A stretch of 64,000 nucleotides of DNA, taken from assembly GCF_028769735.1 (NCBI RefSeq), contig NC_088200.1:71896046-71960045 (forward strand), read 5' to 3'. The notes below the pieces were generated by a model, which did not search any database, was not told the DNA's origin, and saw only the letters and a list, made by a program, of their open reading frames with translations. Numbering within the stretch: position 1 is the first letter of the stretch; the number at the start of each line of letters is the position of its first letter. This stretch comes from Zonotrichia leucophrys gambelii (Eukaryota; Chordata; Aves; Passeriformes; Passerellidae). This document shows, piece by piece, positions 26,101 to 34,079 of this stretch. Made by a program: the position numbers and the translations under genes.

Positions 26101-26948
26101 AATATATAATTCATATAATATATAATATATAAACAATCAGATCTTTTTATCTGTTATTTTTCACAGCTGGAAAACTTACTGCCTTTATTTAGAGAAAATT
26201 TCATTTTATTATTGGCAAATATTTGGAGAGAGAACTTATGGTGTAGTGTCACAAGGCATTCTTGTTTACTTCTGGATTGTCTTTCACAAAATTTCCACTG
26301 GGCAATACAGTTGAAAAAAACACCTTATTACAGGGAAGGCCAAGCAGAGGCTTGTTTATAAGAACCTTTTTATAGCACCTTTGAGATTTCCCAGCATTTG
26401 CCTCGTTACATTTTTAAAGTTTTTTTTACTAAATGCAGTAATAAAACCACAAATAAAATCCCACAACAATGAAAACCATTTAAAAATAGAACATATTTCA
26501 TTTTACTAAAGGAGTTCACACTGTTAATTGTAGTTAAAAAGACTGAGATGGATCTCTTACCCAGACAGGACAGTCGTGCACCACCAGTCTGACATTGCCA
26601 AACACGCAGGCTTGATACTCAGTAAAAACTGGGTTTCCAACATGACTGGCAGACAAGCTGCTGTCGATCTGGGAAATGAGAGCACTTCTCCCGAGATAGC
26701 TCCAGATCAGGCTGGGCTGATGATTGTCCTCAGAAAAACCATCTCTTTCATTCCCAAAAGCTACAATATTAACCGACCTAAAATAAAAATAATAAAGACG
26801 AAGTTGTGTTAACAAAGATGAAGGGCAGGGATAAGGGGAAAGAAAATAAAATCCCCTTAAATCAAAACTAACATATTAATCCCTCTGAATCCTCTTCCCT
26901 CCCTAGATTTTAACACCCTCCCGTAATCGACAGCAAAACCACATACAT
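2037..26948 (-). CDS. RHOBTB3: RHOBTB3, Rho-related BTB domain protein 3 (12-exon gene, whole CDS)
   Basis: This is the complete coding region of an atypical Rho-family protein. Known for the family: a Golgi-associated ATPase and CUL3 adaptor acting in endosome-to-Golgi transport. The coding join on the minus strand, in transcript order, is 26948-26947, 26777-26561, 19030-18838, 16383-16232, 15418-15307, 14528-14160, 11925-11813, 10273-10162, 8063-7890, 6707-6541, 5401-5305 and 2152-2037. The parts total 1824 nt, or 607 residues plus stop. All internal boundaries are GT/AG and all phases agree. By eye the product aligns end to end with human RHOBTB3 (611 aa): Rho-like domain about 1-200, BTB1 about 227-390, BTB2 about 395-500, C-terminal helical region, and a CaaX-like end CTVM. 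No premature stop was found. As in the family, the N-terminus lacks a canonical GxxxxGK[ST] P-loop. Start choice: ATG is formed across the exon 1/2 junction, matching the human MS start. Confidence 0.95.
2541..3151 (+). mobile_element. Solo LTR of an endogenous retrovirus (ERVK-like), copy 1
   Basis: A 611-bp element starts TGTCGGATCT and ends ACCAGACA, so it has TG...CA ends. It is flanked by a perfect 6-bp target-site duplication, GTTTGT, at 2535-2540 and 3152-3157. It carries a TATAAA at 2932-2937 and an AATAAA at 3034-3039, the usual order for U3, R and U5. A second, similar copy lies at 16942-17557. The perfect duplication means a solo LTR left by recombination between the two LTRs of a provirus, with the internal region gone. 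Six-base duplications fit the ERVK (betaretrovirus-like) group. It lies antisense to RHOBTB3 in its last intron and has no coding capacity. Confidence 0.9.
3490..4665 (+). mobile_element. CR1 LINE fragment (reverse transcriptase 3' half), decayed
   Basis: Translations in shifting frames give CR1 reverse-transcriptase blocks in order: [20 protein letters not shown] with [20 protein letters not shown] (about 3650-3780), [13 protein letters not shown] (about 3820), [13 protein letters not shown] (about 4020-4060), and [14 protein letters not shown] near 4290-4330. Frameshifts and stops separate the blocks. The YxDD-type motif is degraded (FADAT). It is an old, inactive insertion in the last RHOBTB3 intron. 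Confidence 0.85.
5305..5401 (-). CDS. RHOBTB3: RHOBTB3 exon 11: C-terminal region
   Basis: It encodes residues 538-569: [18 protein letters not shown], then [14 protein letters not shown] plus one base. Human reads [20 protein letters not shown] and QKPEFQDLS. The acceptor is TTTTTTCCCACAG before 5401 and the donor is TTTCAG|GTATTT at 5304. Confidence 0.96.
6020..6350 (+). mobile_element. CR1 LINE 3' fragment
   Basis: The sequence translates piecewise into the CR1 C-terminal region (a run of basic residues, then an [13 protein letters not shown] block and a block around the [16 protein letters not shown] sequence). It lies in the intron between RHOBTB3 exons 10 and 11. It is truncated at both ends and carries stops. 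Confidence 0.6.
6541..6707 (-). CDS. RHOBTB3: RHOBTB3 exon 10: BTB2 end and following helices
   Basis: It encodes residues 482-537: [36 protein letters not shown] and [11 protein letters not shown]. The human match is [18 protein letters not shown]. The acceptor TTTTTTAG before 6707 is chosen over a second AG at 6705-6704, because only the former keeps PASILQAM in frame with exon 9. The donor is GCTAAG|GTACTT. Confidence 0.96.
7890..8063 (-). CDS. RHOBTB3: RHOBTB3 exon 9: BTB2 core
   Basis: It encodes residues 424-481: [39 protein letters not shown] and [19 protein letters not shown]. This is almost identical to human ([20 protein letters not shown] and [20 protein letters not shown]). The donor is CCCAG|GTAAGG at 7889 and the acceptor is TGCATCCTGCAG. 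It is the most conserved exon and the best single anchor for the gene call. Confidence 0.97.
8340..8460 (+). mobile_element. CR1 LINE 3' tail
   Basis: The terminal CR1 3' end is recognisable by GGTTGGATTTGATGATCTTA, then TTTTCCAACCTGAATGATTC and TATGA at 8400-8457. It lies between RHOBTB3 exons 8 and 9. Confidence 0.7.
10162..10273 (-). CDS. RHOBTB3: RHOBTB3 exon 8: start of BTB2 domain
   Basis: It encodes residues 387-423: [19 protein letters not shown], then [18 protein letters not shown] plus one base. The match to human is FLNKPMLADVVFEIQG. The donor is ACAAG|GTACAG at 10161 and the acceptor is TTATTTTTCAG before 10273. Confidence 0.93.
11813..11925 (-). CDS. RHOBTB3: RHOBTB3 exon 7: BTB1 continuation
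   Basis: It encodes residues 349-386: [17 protein letters not shown] through [14 protein letters not shown]. The human match is [17 protein letters not shown] and [14 protein letters not shown]. Two AG acceptors are possible. I chose the one after the long pyrimidine tract TCTCCTCCTGGTTTTGTGGTAG because it keeps the frame with exon 6 and restores the conserved GAFQW. The inner AG at 11915 would lose AFQ and break the frame. The donor is GGAAAG|GTACAT. Confidence 0.93.
12925..13310 (+). mobile_element. CR1 LINE 3' fragment
   Basis: Blocks resembling the CR1 C-terminus ([20 protein letters not shown], then [13 protein letters not shown]) are followed by the typical 3' end GGTTGGACTTGATAATCATA and TTTTCCAACCC. 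It is 5' truncated, carries stops, and sits in the intron between RHOBTB3 exons 6 and 7. Confidence 0.85.
14160..14528 (-). CDS. RHOBTB3: RHOBTB3 exon 6: BTB1 domain
   Basis: This is the largest coding exon (369 bp) and encodes residues 226-348. It opens with [20 protein letters not shown] (human EKMPVLKAEASHYNSDLNNL) and continues through [35 protein letters not shown] and the end [12 protein letters not shown] proline-rich loop ([16 protein letters not shown]) sits where the split BTB1 domain has its insertion. The exon is strongly GC-rich at third positions compared with the other exons. The donor is TTCAG|GTACCTG and the acceptor is CTTTTGCAG. Confidence 0.95.
15307..15418 (-). CDS. RHOBTB3: RHOBTB3 exon 5: basic linker between Rho-like domain and BTB1
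   Basis: It encodes residues 189-225, beginning [19 protein letters not shown] and ending QPPQLEQP plus one base. The middle is a lysine/arginine-rich stretch ([11 protein letters not shown]). The human linker reads KKRKMSNSFHGIR at this point, so the bird linker is more basic. The donor is CCAG|GTGCTC and the acceptor is TGTCTTAG before 15418. Confidence 0.92.
15868..16130 (-). mobile_element. CR1 LINE 3' fragment
   Basis: In the plus strand it begins ACTCACAGAATCCTAGAGTG, the reverse complement of a CR1 3' end. It then runs through the C-terminal coding remnant, including an [22 protein letters not shown] block on the minus strand. It lies about 100 bp from RHOBTB3 exon 4 and in the same transcriptional sense as the gene. 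Confidence 0.8.
16232..16383 (-). CDS. RHOBTB3: RHOBTB3 exon 4: C-terminal part of Rho-like domain
   Basis: The acceptor is TTTTTACCCCAG before 16383 and the donor is GGAGTG|GTGAGT at 16231. It encodes residues 138-188, with [29 protein letters not shown] and [10 protein letters not shown], closely matching human [10 protein letters not shown] and [27 protein letters not shown] minus-strand CR1 fragment lies only about 100 bp downstream in the following intron. Confidence 0.95.
16942..17557 (+). mobile_element. Solo LTR of an endogenous retrovirus (ERVK-like), copy 2
   Basis: A 616-bp element starts TGTGGGATCT and ends ACCGGACA, with a perfect 6-bp target-site duplication AAAATC at 16936-16941 and 17558-17563. 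It carries TATAAA at 17341-17346 and AATAAA at 17443-17448. It is clearly the same family as the LTR at 2541-3151 (long identical stretches such as the block before and after GGGATTAGTTAATTAGAGGG). It lies antisense in the intron between RHOBTB3 exons 3 and 4. No internal retroviral sequence remains. Confidence 0.9.
17600..18837. other. RHOBTB3 intron 3, remainder
   Basis: This is AT-rich intronic sequence between the solo LTR and exon 3. I see no coding region, RNA gene or clear repeat here. Confidence 0.6.
18838..19030 (-). CDS. RHOBTB3: RHOBTB3 exon 3: middle of Rho-like domain
   Basis: It encodes residues 74-137, starting [19 protein letters not shown] and ending GARKN plus one base. The segment [13 protein letters not shown] corresponds to human IVIKYNVNDKFSF, and [14 protein letters not shown] to SVPVIIAAVGTRQN. 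The donor is AACG|GTATGT at 18837 and the acceptor is TTTTAG before 19030. The frame is phase 0 in and phase 1 out. Confidence 0.95.
19795..20297 (+). mobile_element. CR1 LINE 3' fragment
   Basis: The 3' part has the CR1 hallmark GAGATGATCTCTAAGGTTCC, then TTCCAACCCAAATCATTC and the terminal ATTCTGTGATTCTATG. Upstream, a decayed C-terminal coding region is recognisable, with the non-coding strand matching GTGCCCCATCCCTGGCAGTG-type CR1 sequence. It is 5' truncated. Confidence 0.85.
24363..24512. repeat. Tandem repeat with an imperfect palindrome in each unit
   Basis: Four units start GTTTGCATGTTGGCAAACAT (the first has GCAAG in place of GCATG). Two alternate spacings, about 32 and 46 bp, form a roughly 78-bp higher-order unit repeated twice. 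Each unit contains the inverted repeat GTTTGC...GGCAAAC, which could fold into a short hairpin. It lies inside RHOBTB3 intron 2. Confidence 0.85.
26561..26777 (-). CDS. RHOBTB3: RHOBTB3 exon 2: N-terminal half of Rho-like domain
   Basis: The acceptor is a TTTTATTTTAG tract ending at 26778; the donor is TGG|GTAAGAG at 26560. It encodes residues 1-73, including [30 protein letters not shown] and the conserved [11 protein letters not shown]. The human counterparts are HIVALGNEGD, TYLGRSPLVS and [10 protein letters not shown]. The normal Rho P-loop residues are absent, as in mammalian RHOBTB3, which is reported to bind ATP rather than GTP. Confidence 0.95.
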
Positions 26949-27060
26949 GATCTCAAATCCAACAGCAGGGTGAGAGCAAAGCGGAAAAGAAACCTGGAAA
27001 GGCCGCTTGCATTGCAAATCCCCAGCGGGTTTGGCTTGTTATTCCTTCCTCGGTGTCCGG
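26947..27060 (-). other. RHOBTB3: RHOBTB3 exon 1, 5' UTR plus first two bases of the start codon (upstream limit uncertain)
   Basis: On the minus strand the sequence reads GATTTGAGATCAT followed by GTATGTGG, a good splice donor at 26946-26945. If used, the exon ends in AT and exon 2 begins with G, creating ATG TCG GTT, which aligns with the human MSI start. The transcription start is not visible. The upper coordinate given here is only a placeholder inside the GC-rich island that reaches about 27.8 kb. The alternative is that no intron exists here and translation starts at the in-frame ATG ending at 26815. That would add 14 residues with no human counterpart, so I prefer the spliced start. 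Confidence 0.6.
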
Positions 27061-27139
27061 GCTCAGCCTCGCTGCGGTGACCTCGGGGACTCCTGCCGCA
27101 TTGCCCCGGCTGCGGCCAGGCTGGGAAACTCCGGGCGAT

Positions 27140-27545
27140 GGAGCTGCAGCAGCAGCAGCAGCGGCAGCAGCAGGATGGGGATCCGCAGCACGATGGGGAT
27201 GGGGATCGGCAGCACGATGGGGATGGGGATCGGCAGCAGGATGGGGACCTGCAGCAGTGGTGGCAGCAGCAGGATGGGGATTTGCAGCAGGACCGGGATA
27301 CGTAGCAGGATGGGGATCTGCAGCACGATGGGGATGGGGATCGGCAGCAGGATGGGGATCTGCAGCAGCAGCTGCGGGATCGGCCGCAGCAGCGGGATGA
27401 GCGCAGCAGGATCTGCAGGAAGAGCAGCAGCGGGATGAGCAGCAGCAGCGGGATCTGCAGCCCCAGCAGGATGAGCAGCAGCGGGATCTGCAGCCCCAGC
27501 AGGATGAGCAGCAGGGGGATGAGCAGCAGGGGGATGAGCAGCAGC
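27140..27545. repeat. GC-rich coding-like minisatellite (18/24-bp units) in the RHOBTB3 promoter/5' UTR region
   Basis: Degenerate units have the form AGCAGGATGGGGATCTGC (18 bp) and AGCACGATGGGGATGGGGATCG plus GC (24 bp), changing toward AGCAGCGGGATGAGC at the distal end. Unit lengths are multiples of three, so several frames on both strands stay open across the array and give spurious proteins of more than 100 residues. The G-rich strand is the plus strand, which is the template strand for RHOBTB3. Confidence 0.9.
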
Positions 27546-27628
27546 CCGGGCTGCGGCGGGCGCGGTGCCCCGGCGCTGTCGGGGAAGGCGAAGCCGCGTC
27601 CGGCCGGGCGGTCCCGGGCCCCGCATCC

Positions 27629-27636
27629 TGACGTCA
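27629..27636. promoter_or_regulatory. Palindromic CRE (TGACGTCA)
   Basis: This is an exact consensus cAMP-response element inside the GC-rich promoter block upstream of RHOBTB3. CREB/ATF proteins bind this motif. Function here is inferred from position only. Confidence 0.5.
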
Positions 27637-28011
27637 GGCAGCCCCGAGCGGCGATGGGCAGAGCGCGGTGACGCGCCGAGGGCAGGTGCGCCAGGTGAGC
27701 AGGGCAGGGAAAGCGCTGGGGCAGAGCCGGGTCCCGCCCCGCACCAACAGGACCAACATCCCCGCACCGCCGGTCTGCAGCGGGGGAGGGACCTGGAGCT
27801 GCCACAGCCAAAGGAGAGAGCAGGGTAAACTTCCTCTTTTAAAGTATTTAAACTTTTTTTTTTAATTATTATTTAAATAATATCTATCTTTTCAATAGTA
27901 GGCTGATTAGCAATACAATTTCTTAAATGTCACGTGGGCTTTTTAGCGTTCATGCGGTGTTTAAAGCACAATGTTCCAAAAGGATGCTGTCGCGTTAGAG
28001 TAAAATGAACC

Positions 28012-28085
28012 CAAATCACAGAATGGTTTAGGTTGCAAGGGACCTCTGAAGATCACCTAGCCCAGCCCCCAATGCAGGGTCACTT
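28012..28085 (-). mobile_element. CR1 LINE 3' tail
   Basis: The plus strand reads AATCACAGAATGGTTTAGGT, then TGCAAGGGACCTCTGAAGAT, the reverse complement of the conserved CR1 3' end. Confidence 0.8.
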
Positions 28086-28212
28086 GTAGAGGTTACACAG
28101 GAAATATACCACATCCAATATAAAAATACCATTAGCTGTCACATACTACTGTGTACACTAAAAAAAACAGAGAAAAAATACAGAGTAAAAAAACAGAGTA
28201 AGAACACAGAGT

Positions 28213-28378
28213 ATTGTGTACCATCTAGTGTGCCTAAAATATTTTTACTCTCTTCCTTTTATGTACATGCTGGTATGTGTGTACAGGCATTTTTACTCTG
28301 TTTTTTAATGTACACATACTAGTGTGTACATAAAAAAAGAGAGTAAAAATATTTTAAGCATACTAGATGGTACACAAT
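28213..28378. repeat. Foldback (inverted) repeat, about 55-bp arms
   Basis: The left arm (28213-28267, ATTGTGTACCATCTAGTGTG onward) is the reverse complement of the right arm (28325-28378), with only a few mismatches and one or two length changes. A spacer of about 57 bp itself contains inverted and repeated GTGTACA and TTTTTACTCTG motifs. Related AACAGAGTA repeats continue outward to about 28150. This could be a small foldback or MITE-like DNA transposon, or a locally generated palindrome. No coding capacity. Confidence 0.85.
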
Positions 28379-28399
28379 AGTCTGTGTTATGTGAACACA

Positions 28400-31090
28400 T
28401 GCTGCTGTTAATCCCACGGGCAAGAACTCATTCAAAACAGGACTTGATACGATTATCAACAGAATAATGAATAGAGCTTTGCTTGCAACAATCCATACTT
28501 TGACAAAAGTACTATTCCACTATTTGCAAATTTAGGAGATTCCATTTGATGTCACTAACAAAGTTTTATACAGACATAGTACTGAACAGCAAGACTATTT
28601 TAATAAAACATAAGTATTATTATCAGCTAATGAATGCTAATTTATTATTTTTATTTTTATTATAAATTGTACAGGGGCTACTGAAAAAGAAAAAACCCAA
28701 AGAACAAGACAACAGATAATTCCCCAGCCTGTTTGTTTTCACACGTTTTATCCCATCCTAGCTTCTGCTTTTCAATCTAGCTTTGCCCTAGAAAATCAAA
28801 AGAAAAATGACAAGTGGAGGCTTTTGTTTTGTTTCATCCTGGAAATAAAAGTTAGAATGCTTGTTTCATAGGTAACTTTTAAAAAGTATCACAGGAAACC
28901 ACTATTTTTTCCCCAGATGATCCTCTGACTGTGATGAATCACTGTTCACATCCAAAGCCTCAGTGGTGTCCAGACTGGTTACATGATGTTGTGAGTCAAC
29001 AGAGCAGCCAACATTTTGCAACCATGACTGTGTATGTTTTAAAGGTCACTGAAGATCCCTTGGAATTCTTAAATTTGCGCTTGGAGCAATCTACCCATTG
29101 AAAATGAGGAAACCTTTGGGAGAAAAGTTCTTCACATCACTAACGAGCCTGATCTGCAACAGCTAAAAGCATAAATAGCTATATACATAAATAAATAAAT
29201 ACGCCCATGCATATATAGACACAAATACGCATACACAGATTTATATAAACATATGTTTAAAATACATGCATTGATGTTATAAATACAACACACCCATACA
29301 TGAAGATGTGGACACTTATATAGGCAGTTGTAATACCAAGAAAAACCGGACTGGTAAATAAGGCAGTACTAATGAGGGGTGACCCAATTAACCCAAACTC
29401 CAATTAGCATAGCTTATTCATTGCTGCAGACCTAGTGCTGCCCAGGGGTGACAAGGGTAGCAGCACCAACTGAGACAGAGGGTCACAGCAAACATTTTTG
29501 TTTTCCTTTCACTTCTTCCTTCAACCACCTGGGAAACTTGGGACTGACAGAAGTCCCATCAGCTTTGGCAAATTGTGCAGATGGGGGACGCGAGATTCAT
29601 CTCAGCTGATGAACAGCACTTAAAGCTTACATACTAAAATACACTGAAATACACTGTCTTAATAACGGCTTTCCAGCAATCAGATGACTGAAAGCAGTGT
29701 TTAAAAAGCAAGGATTAAAACTGGAGAATGCTGTCTGTTCTGCTGTCAAAGTAGGTCTATAACCCTGTTTTTGGTTGCGTTGCTCAGGGATTGTGCAATG
29801 CATTTCAAATAAACAAACAAACAAAACAGGAAAGGAAACGAGTTCACTTTGGCAGGATAATAAATACCACGAACACGGAAGTTGCTTGGCACCTCTACCC
29901 TAGAAGCATTCTACAAGTTACACGGGCACTGCAAGGGAAAGCTGCAAAGGATTGTTTAACCTAGAGGATTACAGAGGATTGCCTGACTGTTCTCTGTTTG
30001 GCAATCGGAATGCTGAATACCCTCCTGTGATCAGCAAACCTTTCATCCACCAAGCATTTGCCGTTGCTGCTGACAAACAAAGACTAAACTGCAGAGAAGG
30101 GAGCCTTTGACAAGGTCCAGGAAACAATCGCATATTCGGTCTTGTGTAGTTGTGCTGGAACATTTCTTTTTTTTTTCCAAACCATTTCCGTCGTGGCTTT
30201 CCGGTGAGTACCTCAGATAAAGCACTGAAAACAAATACACAGTCGTTAATGACAAAGGGGAATGATATTTGCTAGTGAAAGGAGATAAGTGCACACAAGT
30301 CAAGGAGAAGGATTTTTTTCCTAGTGGAAGCTGTAGCCTTATGTGCATTGATCCATGCAGAATTATCCAGCTTGTATTTTCAGGACAGTGAGGAGATTTA
30401 ATGTACTTGAAGTCAAAGTCGTTGCCAAACCTGCTTATTAGCTGAGTCTGCACACTGCACAGAGCTGCTGCTGATGCTGGTATAGTCAGCTTCAGGTGCA
30501 TGAGGAAACATGTTGCTCTAGGACAGGTAAATTTCCAGTTTGTTTGTGTTTTTGTTTTTTTTCAAAGATAGAATATAATTCCAAATAACACTAATACACT
30601 TTGCTGTATAGGCCTGTTTCCTGATAATACTGCAAAAAAAAAAAGTCCTGTGCTAGTCTTGGTTTTACTGGTGCTTGTCCAGAGTAGACACGGCTGCTGC
30701 AGGATCAGCCAGCCAAGACCCCCTGCTTGGACAAAGCACCAGAAACAAAAAGGAGGTTTTCTGCTGTTGTAGCCATCTGCCACATCCCCACCAACTAAAG
30801 CCATCTGTGTGTGTGGGTGGGAAATGAATGGACGGACAGTGTTCAGGGTCAGCAGTATTTCTCAGCATGACCATGCCAGAAAAATCATGTAGTGTTGTTC
30901 AAACTTGGAAGCAATTTTTTTTTTAATTTCCACTTAATTTGAGTTTGAAATTTGAGTGGAAAAGGACCTTAAGGACCACTACCAAGTGACCACAACCACA
31001 GCCACCGTGTGCCTCTCCAGCCCAACAGGTTCCACTGCTTTCTAGAGGTTTAGATGGAGGCATCAAGAAAAAACAGCTCAAATTCTAAGG
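28400..31090. other. Intergenic sequence upstream of RHOBTB3
   Basis: This is AT-rich DNA with a low-complexity ATA/AAATA stretch near 29170-29300. A 152-codon open frame on the minus strand (30043-30501) has no recognisable domain and no supporting context. I see no convincing gene. Confidence 0.6.
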
Positions 31091-31250
31091 CTTTTGTGTC
31101 AAACTATGGAATGGCTATCCTTGGGCATTTTCAAGTTTCACTGAAGAAGTCCTTGCATAACCTTAGCCCTTTAGACATGCTTGGAGAGCAGGCTGGGTTA
31201 GATGGCATTCAATGGTCCCTTCCAACCTGAATTATCCCCTGACTGCATAA
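31090..31250 (+). mobile_element. CR1 LINE 3' tail
   Basis: It is recognisable by GCTGGGTTAGATGGCATTCA followed by ATGGTCCCTTCCAACCTGAA, a variant of the CR1 3' end. The upstream limit is uncertain and could reach about 30940. Confidence 0.6.
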
Positions 31251-31259
31251 ATCTCCTCC

Positions 31260-34060
31260 TTCCTGGAGAGTGACCACTAAGCCCTGTCCCTCACTTCCTC
31301 TTCTTACACCAGCTTTCAACTCCAAAACCAGCCTCTCATCCAATCTTGTGGCAACTTATTTTCTTTACAAAGTTTAATAAGCTTTACAAAAAGCTTCTCA
31401 AAGGCTTTTTGAAAGTGCAAGAGGATTATTATGCCCACACGACCCCTTTTATTGGCATACTTACCACCCTTCCTTCAGAAACCAGTGATGCTGAACTTCA
31501 CTGGAGCCTCTCCAACAGCTTCCCAAGAGACTGTGTTCATCCCTGGATCTCATTTTCTCTCAGACTTTGTCATCTCACCAGGAATGGTAGCTGCTCCCAC
31601 TGCTTTGGCATTATCCAGGCCTTGCTAAAAGAGTTTTGAGTATATTGGTGGCCTCCTATGATACACAGACCCCAGACACAGTCTCTCGCCACAGTTTCTT
31701 ATGACTGTTCTCAAAAATTTTATCTAATCCTGCCCATTTATTAACACCTATTTTTACTATTTTTTTTTTCTAGTCTTAGTGAATCAGATCGAGGAGTACC
31801 AGTGCTGATGCCATGACAATTTTTTTGCCTTTTCTTTTATACACCTTTTATGTATTCTCAGTGCCCTTAGCATGCATTTAATTCCTTAAGTCTGATAACT
31901 TAGCATAGTCCTGGTATTCTGTTAGGACACAAGACCAAACATCCCAAAGGCCTCGCAGCTGGAGGCCAGAAATCCCACACTATCTTGAGAAACCAAGATC
32001 CTCTCTAGAATGCATCCTGTAAACTAAGATTAGGCCCATCTAAGGGGGAATACTTCATGCTATTCATTCAAATCTCTCATTAGAGCATCTTTGTTAGACA
32101 TGCTAATTTACAAGGTCTCTAAAATTGTATATGAGATCTACTCTGTGTGTGTGCATTTTTGAGTATTCCACCTTGGAGAAGTCTCACACCATAAAAATCC
32201 TTATTCAATACCAAAGCAAAAACCCTTTATCCCTTAACCATGTCTGGCTCTTAATTTCAGGACCAAGGAAAAGGCATCAGTGCAATATTGAAACAAAAAT
32301 ATTAAGAGAGTGGGAAATTATCTGATGAGAGGAGAAGGAGAAATAAAAATGTATGCCACTTTTAAAATTAAAATTAGATCCATTTTGTGGCAGAACAGAG
32401 CTGTGCAAGTAACTAGCAAGCTGTGGAAAGCAGCTAACTCTGTGAGGGTGAGATGTGGAAAACAAGAGCCAGGTCTGCTGCTGCAGATGTGCAACACAAG
32501 AATTGCTCAACAAGCTGGTTGATTTTGGCAGTGAAAGAAAGGCCTGGTGCCATGAGGAGGGGACCCATCTGGTGCCTAAATACCCCAGCCTGCCTCAGAG
32601 GGGAAGGGGTGAAAGCACAGCATGCTGCACAAGAAGAAACCCCACTCACACTGGTGAAAATCCCCAACTGTAGGTGCAGAGCTGCACCCTGCAGTTCTTA
32701 TGTCATAGTTTAATAAGTGTTACAAATTGCGTTAGAATGAAGGTCAAAGGAAAAACAAAGTAGTTCATATGTCATTTCTGCTGTTTCAGAAAAGGAAGCC
32801 ATTGCCACAAGGTGGACACAGACCATTGTGTCACTAGAGAGCAGGGAAAGATCCCTTCTGGCACTGCCTGGCCACACATACTGACCAAAACCCTTCAACA
32901 AATCTCACCCTTGTGGGTGTCCTCTCCCCCAAGGCTCTCAGAAAAGTACCACCCTGGCCAGAGATGCTGCTGATACTTGGGGCCAGGGAAGGGATGGCAT
33001 ACACTCAGCATGTTTTGAAAGTTCTGAGCTATTTTAATCCACCTTATGATCCCCTGGATAAGCACTTAGGACTGAGTGACTCAGCACATGAATTTTACTG
33101 AGAGAAGTGCCTCAAACTGCTTTAACATGTTTCTGCAGAAGCTCAGCCCTTTGTCTGCCCACATGTTTTTTTCAGTAGGCTGCAAGTTTCTAGTTTTTCT
33201 TACTAAAATCAGGTTTCCACTTTTTCTTACAAAAGACATTCAATATGATTGCAGATAATGCTCCTTAGCTATGTTAAATGAAAATTATCTAATAATGTCA
33301 GCAAAACATATGAGTTAATATCTATTTTAAGAGAAAATTAAAGAGAAATTTAAAGGACAAAGATTTATTTAAGAGAAAATGAAAGAACAAAGGTTATACT
33401 TAGATATACAAATATCTGCAGTAGCTTCTCTGCATATAAAAAGAGTTATTCACTTATCAACGTTGTAAGGTCTCAATGAATCATAAATAAATCTTAATTT
33501 TTATATAATTGCATTTTTCCAGAATCAAAAGGCATAGCACATTGTTAACTAACTTGCATTATAGAGGTGTTAAACATCTGCCATTGGATGAACATTTCAT
33601 ATTTAAAAAATAATATTTAAGAAAACCTTTCAATTTACTAAAATTCACAGAGTCATTTCAGAGTGAGTCTTTTAATCAGCTATTTCCTTTTTAACTTAAT
33701 TTCCTGTTTTCTATTTTCTTGTTTTCCATTCCATTATGATTTCACTGCTATTTTCTAGTTTTCAGCCTCCTTTTCTGTCTGCATACCTGTAAATACAGAA
33801 GCAATTATGAGGGCAGCAAGAGAGGATGAACAGTGTGTGATAACTGAATGTTCTTCATGGATTTGAATGTTCTCCTTACTGCTTTGAGAAATTAACTTGA
33901 TTTTAGCTTTGTAGCCTCTTGAATTATCCTGCACCCTCATATTACTTACCCCAGAGGGGCAGCCTCTCCCAGAGGTTTTTGGCTGCTTAAAGCCTTTGCT
34001 GCATCATAATTCTCTATGTGGTGTGAGAAATGGCTTCTCATAAAAGGACATAACTAAATG
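31260..34060. other. Intergenic sequence without recognised gene
   Basis: This is AT-rich, mostly unique-looking sequence. Several short open frames are present but none shows a domain, splice signals or similarity I recognise. Confidence 0.55.
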
Positions 34061-34079
34061 TGTACTTGGAAATGGCTTA

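Larger units (their letters stand above)
19031..26560 (-). other. RHOBTB3 intron 2 (7.5 kb)
   Basis: This is the largest intron of the gene. It holds one CR1 fragment at 19795-20297 and a hairpin-bearing tandem repeat at 24363-24512. The rest is mostly AT-rich unique sequence. Short open frames occur (for example near 22.1-22.5 kb and 24.1-24.4 kb) but none resembles a known protein or has splice-site support. Confidence 0.75.
26950..27830 (-). promoter_or_regulatory. RHOBTB3: GC-rich, CpG-containing promoter region of RHOBTB3
   Basis: A block of about 0.9 kb of high GC with many CpGs sits directly upstream of the first RHOBTB3 exons, in otherwise AT-rich DNA. It is the expected position of the promoter. 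It includes a perfect palindromic CRE (27629-27636) and a long GC-rich minisatellite (about 27140-27545). I see no TATA box close to the proposed exon 1, consistent with a CpG-island promoter. Start sites cannot be placed exactly. Confidence 0.7.

Noticed and set aside
26903..27811. A 302-codon open frame on the minus strand rich in Ser/Cys/Pro/Leu repeats, with shorter repeat-rich frames in other phases
   Set aside because: It is produced by the 18/24-bp minisatellite, has no ATG at its start, and crosses the proposed RHOBTB3 exon 1 donor. Other frames on both strands are equally open.
30043..30501. 152-codon minus-strand frame upstream of RHOBTB3
   Set aside because: No recognisable domain, no splice or promoter context, and composition like the surrounding DNA.
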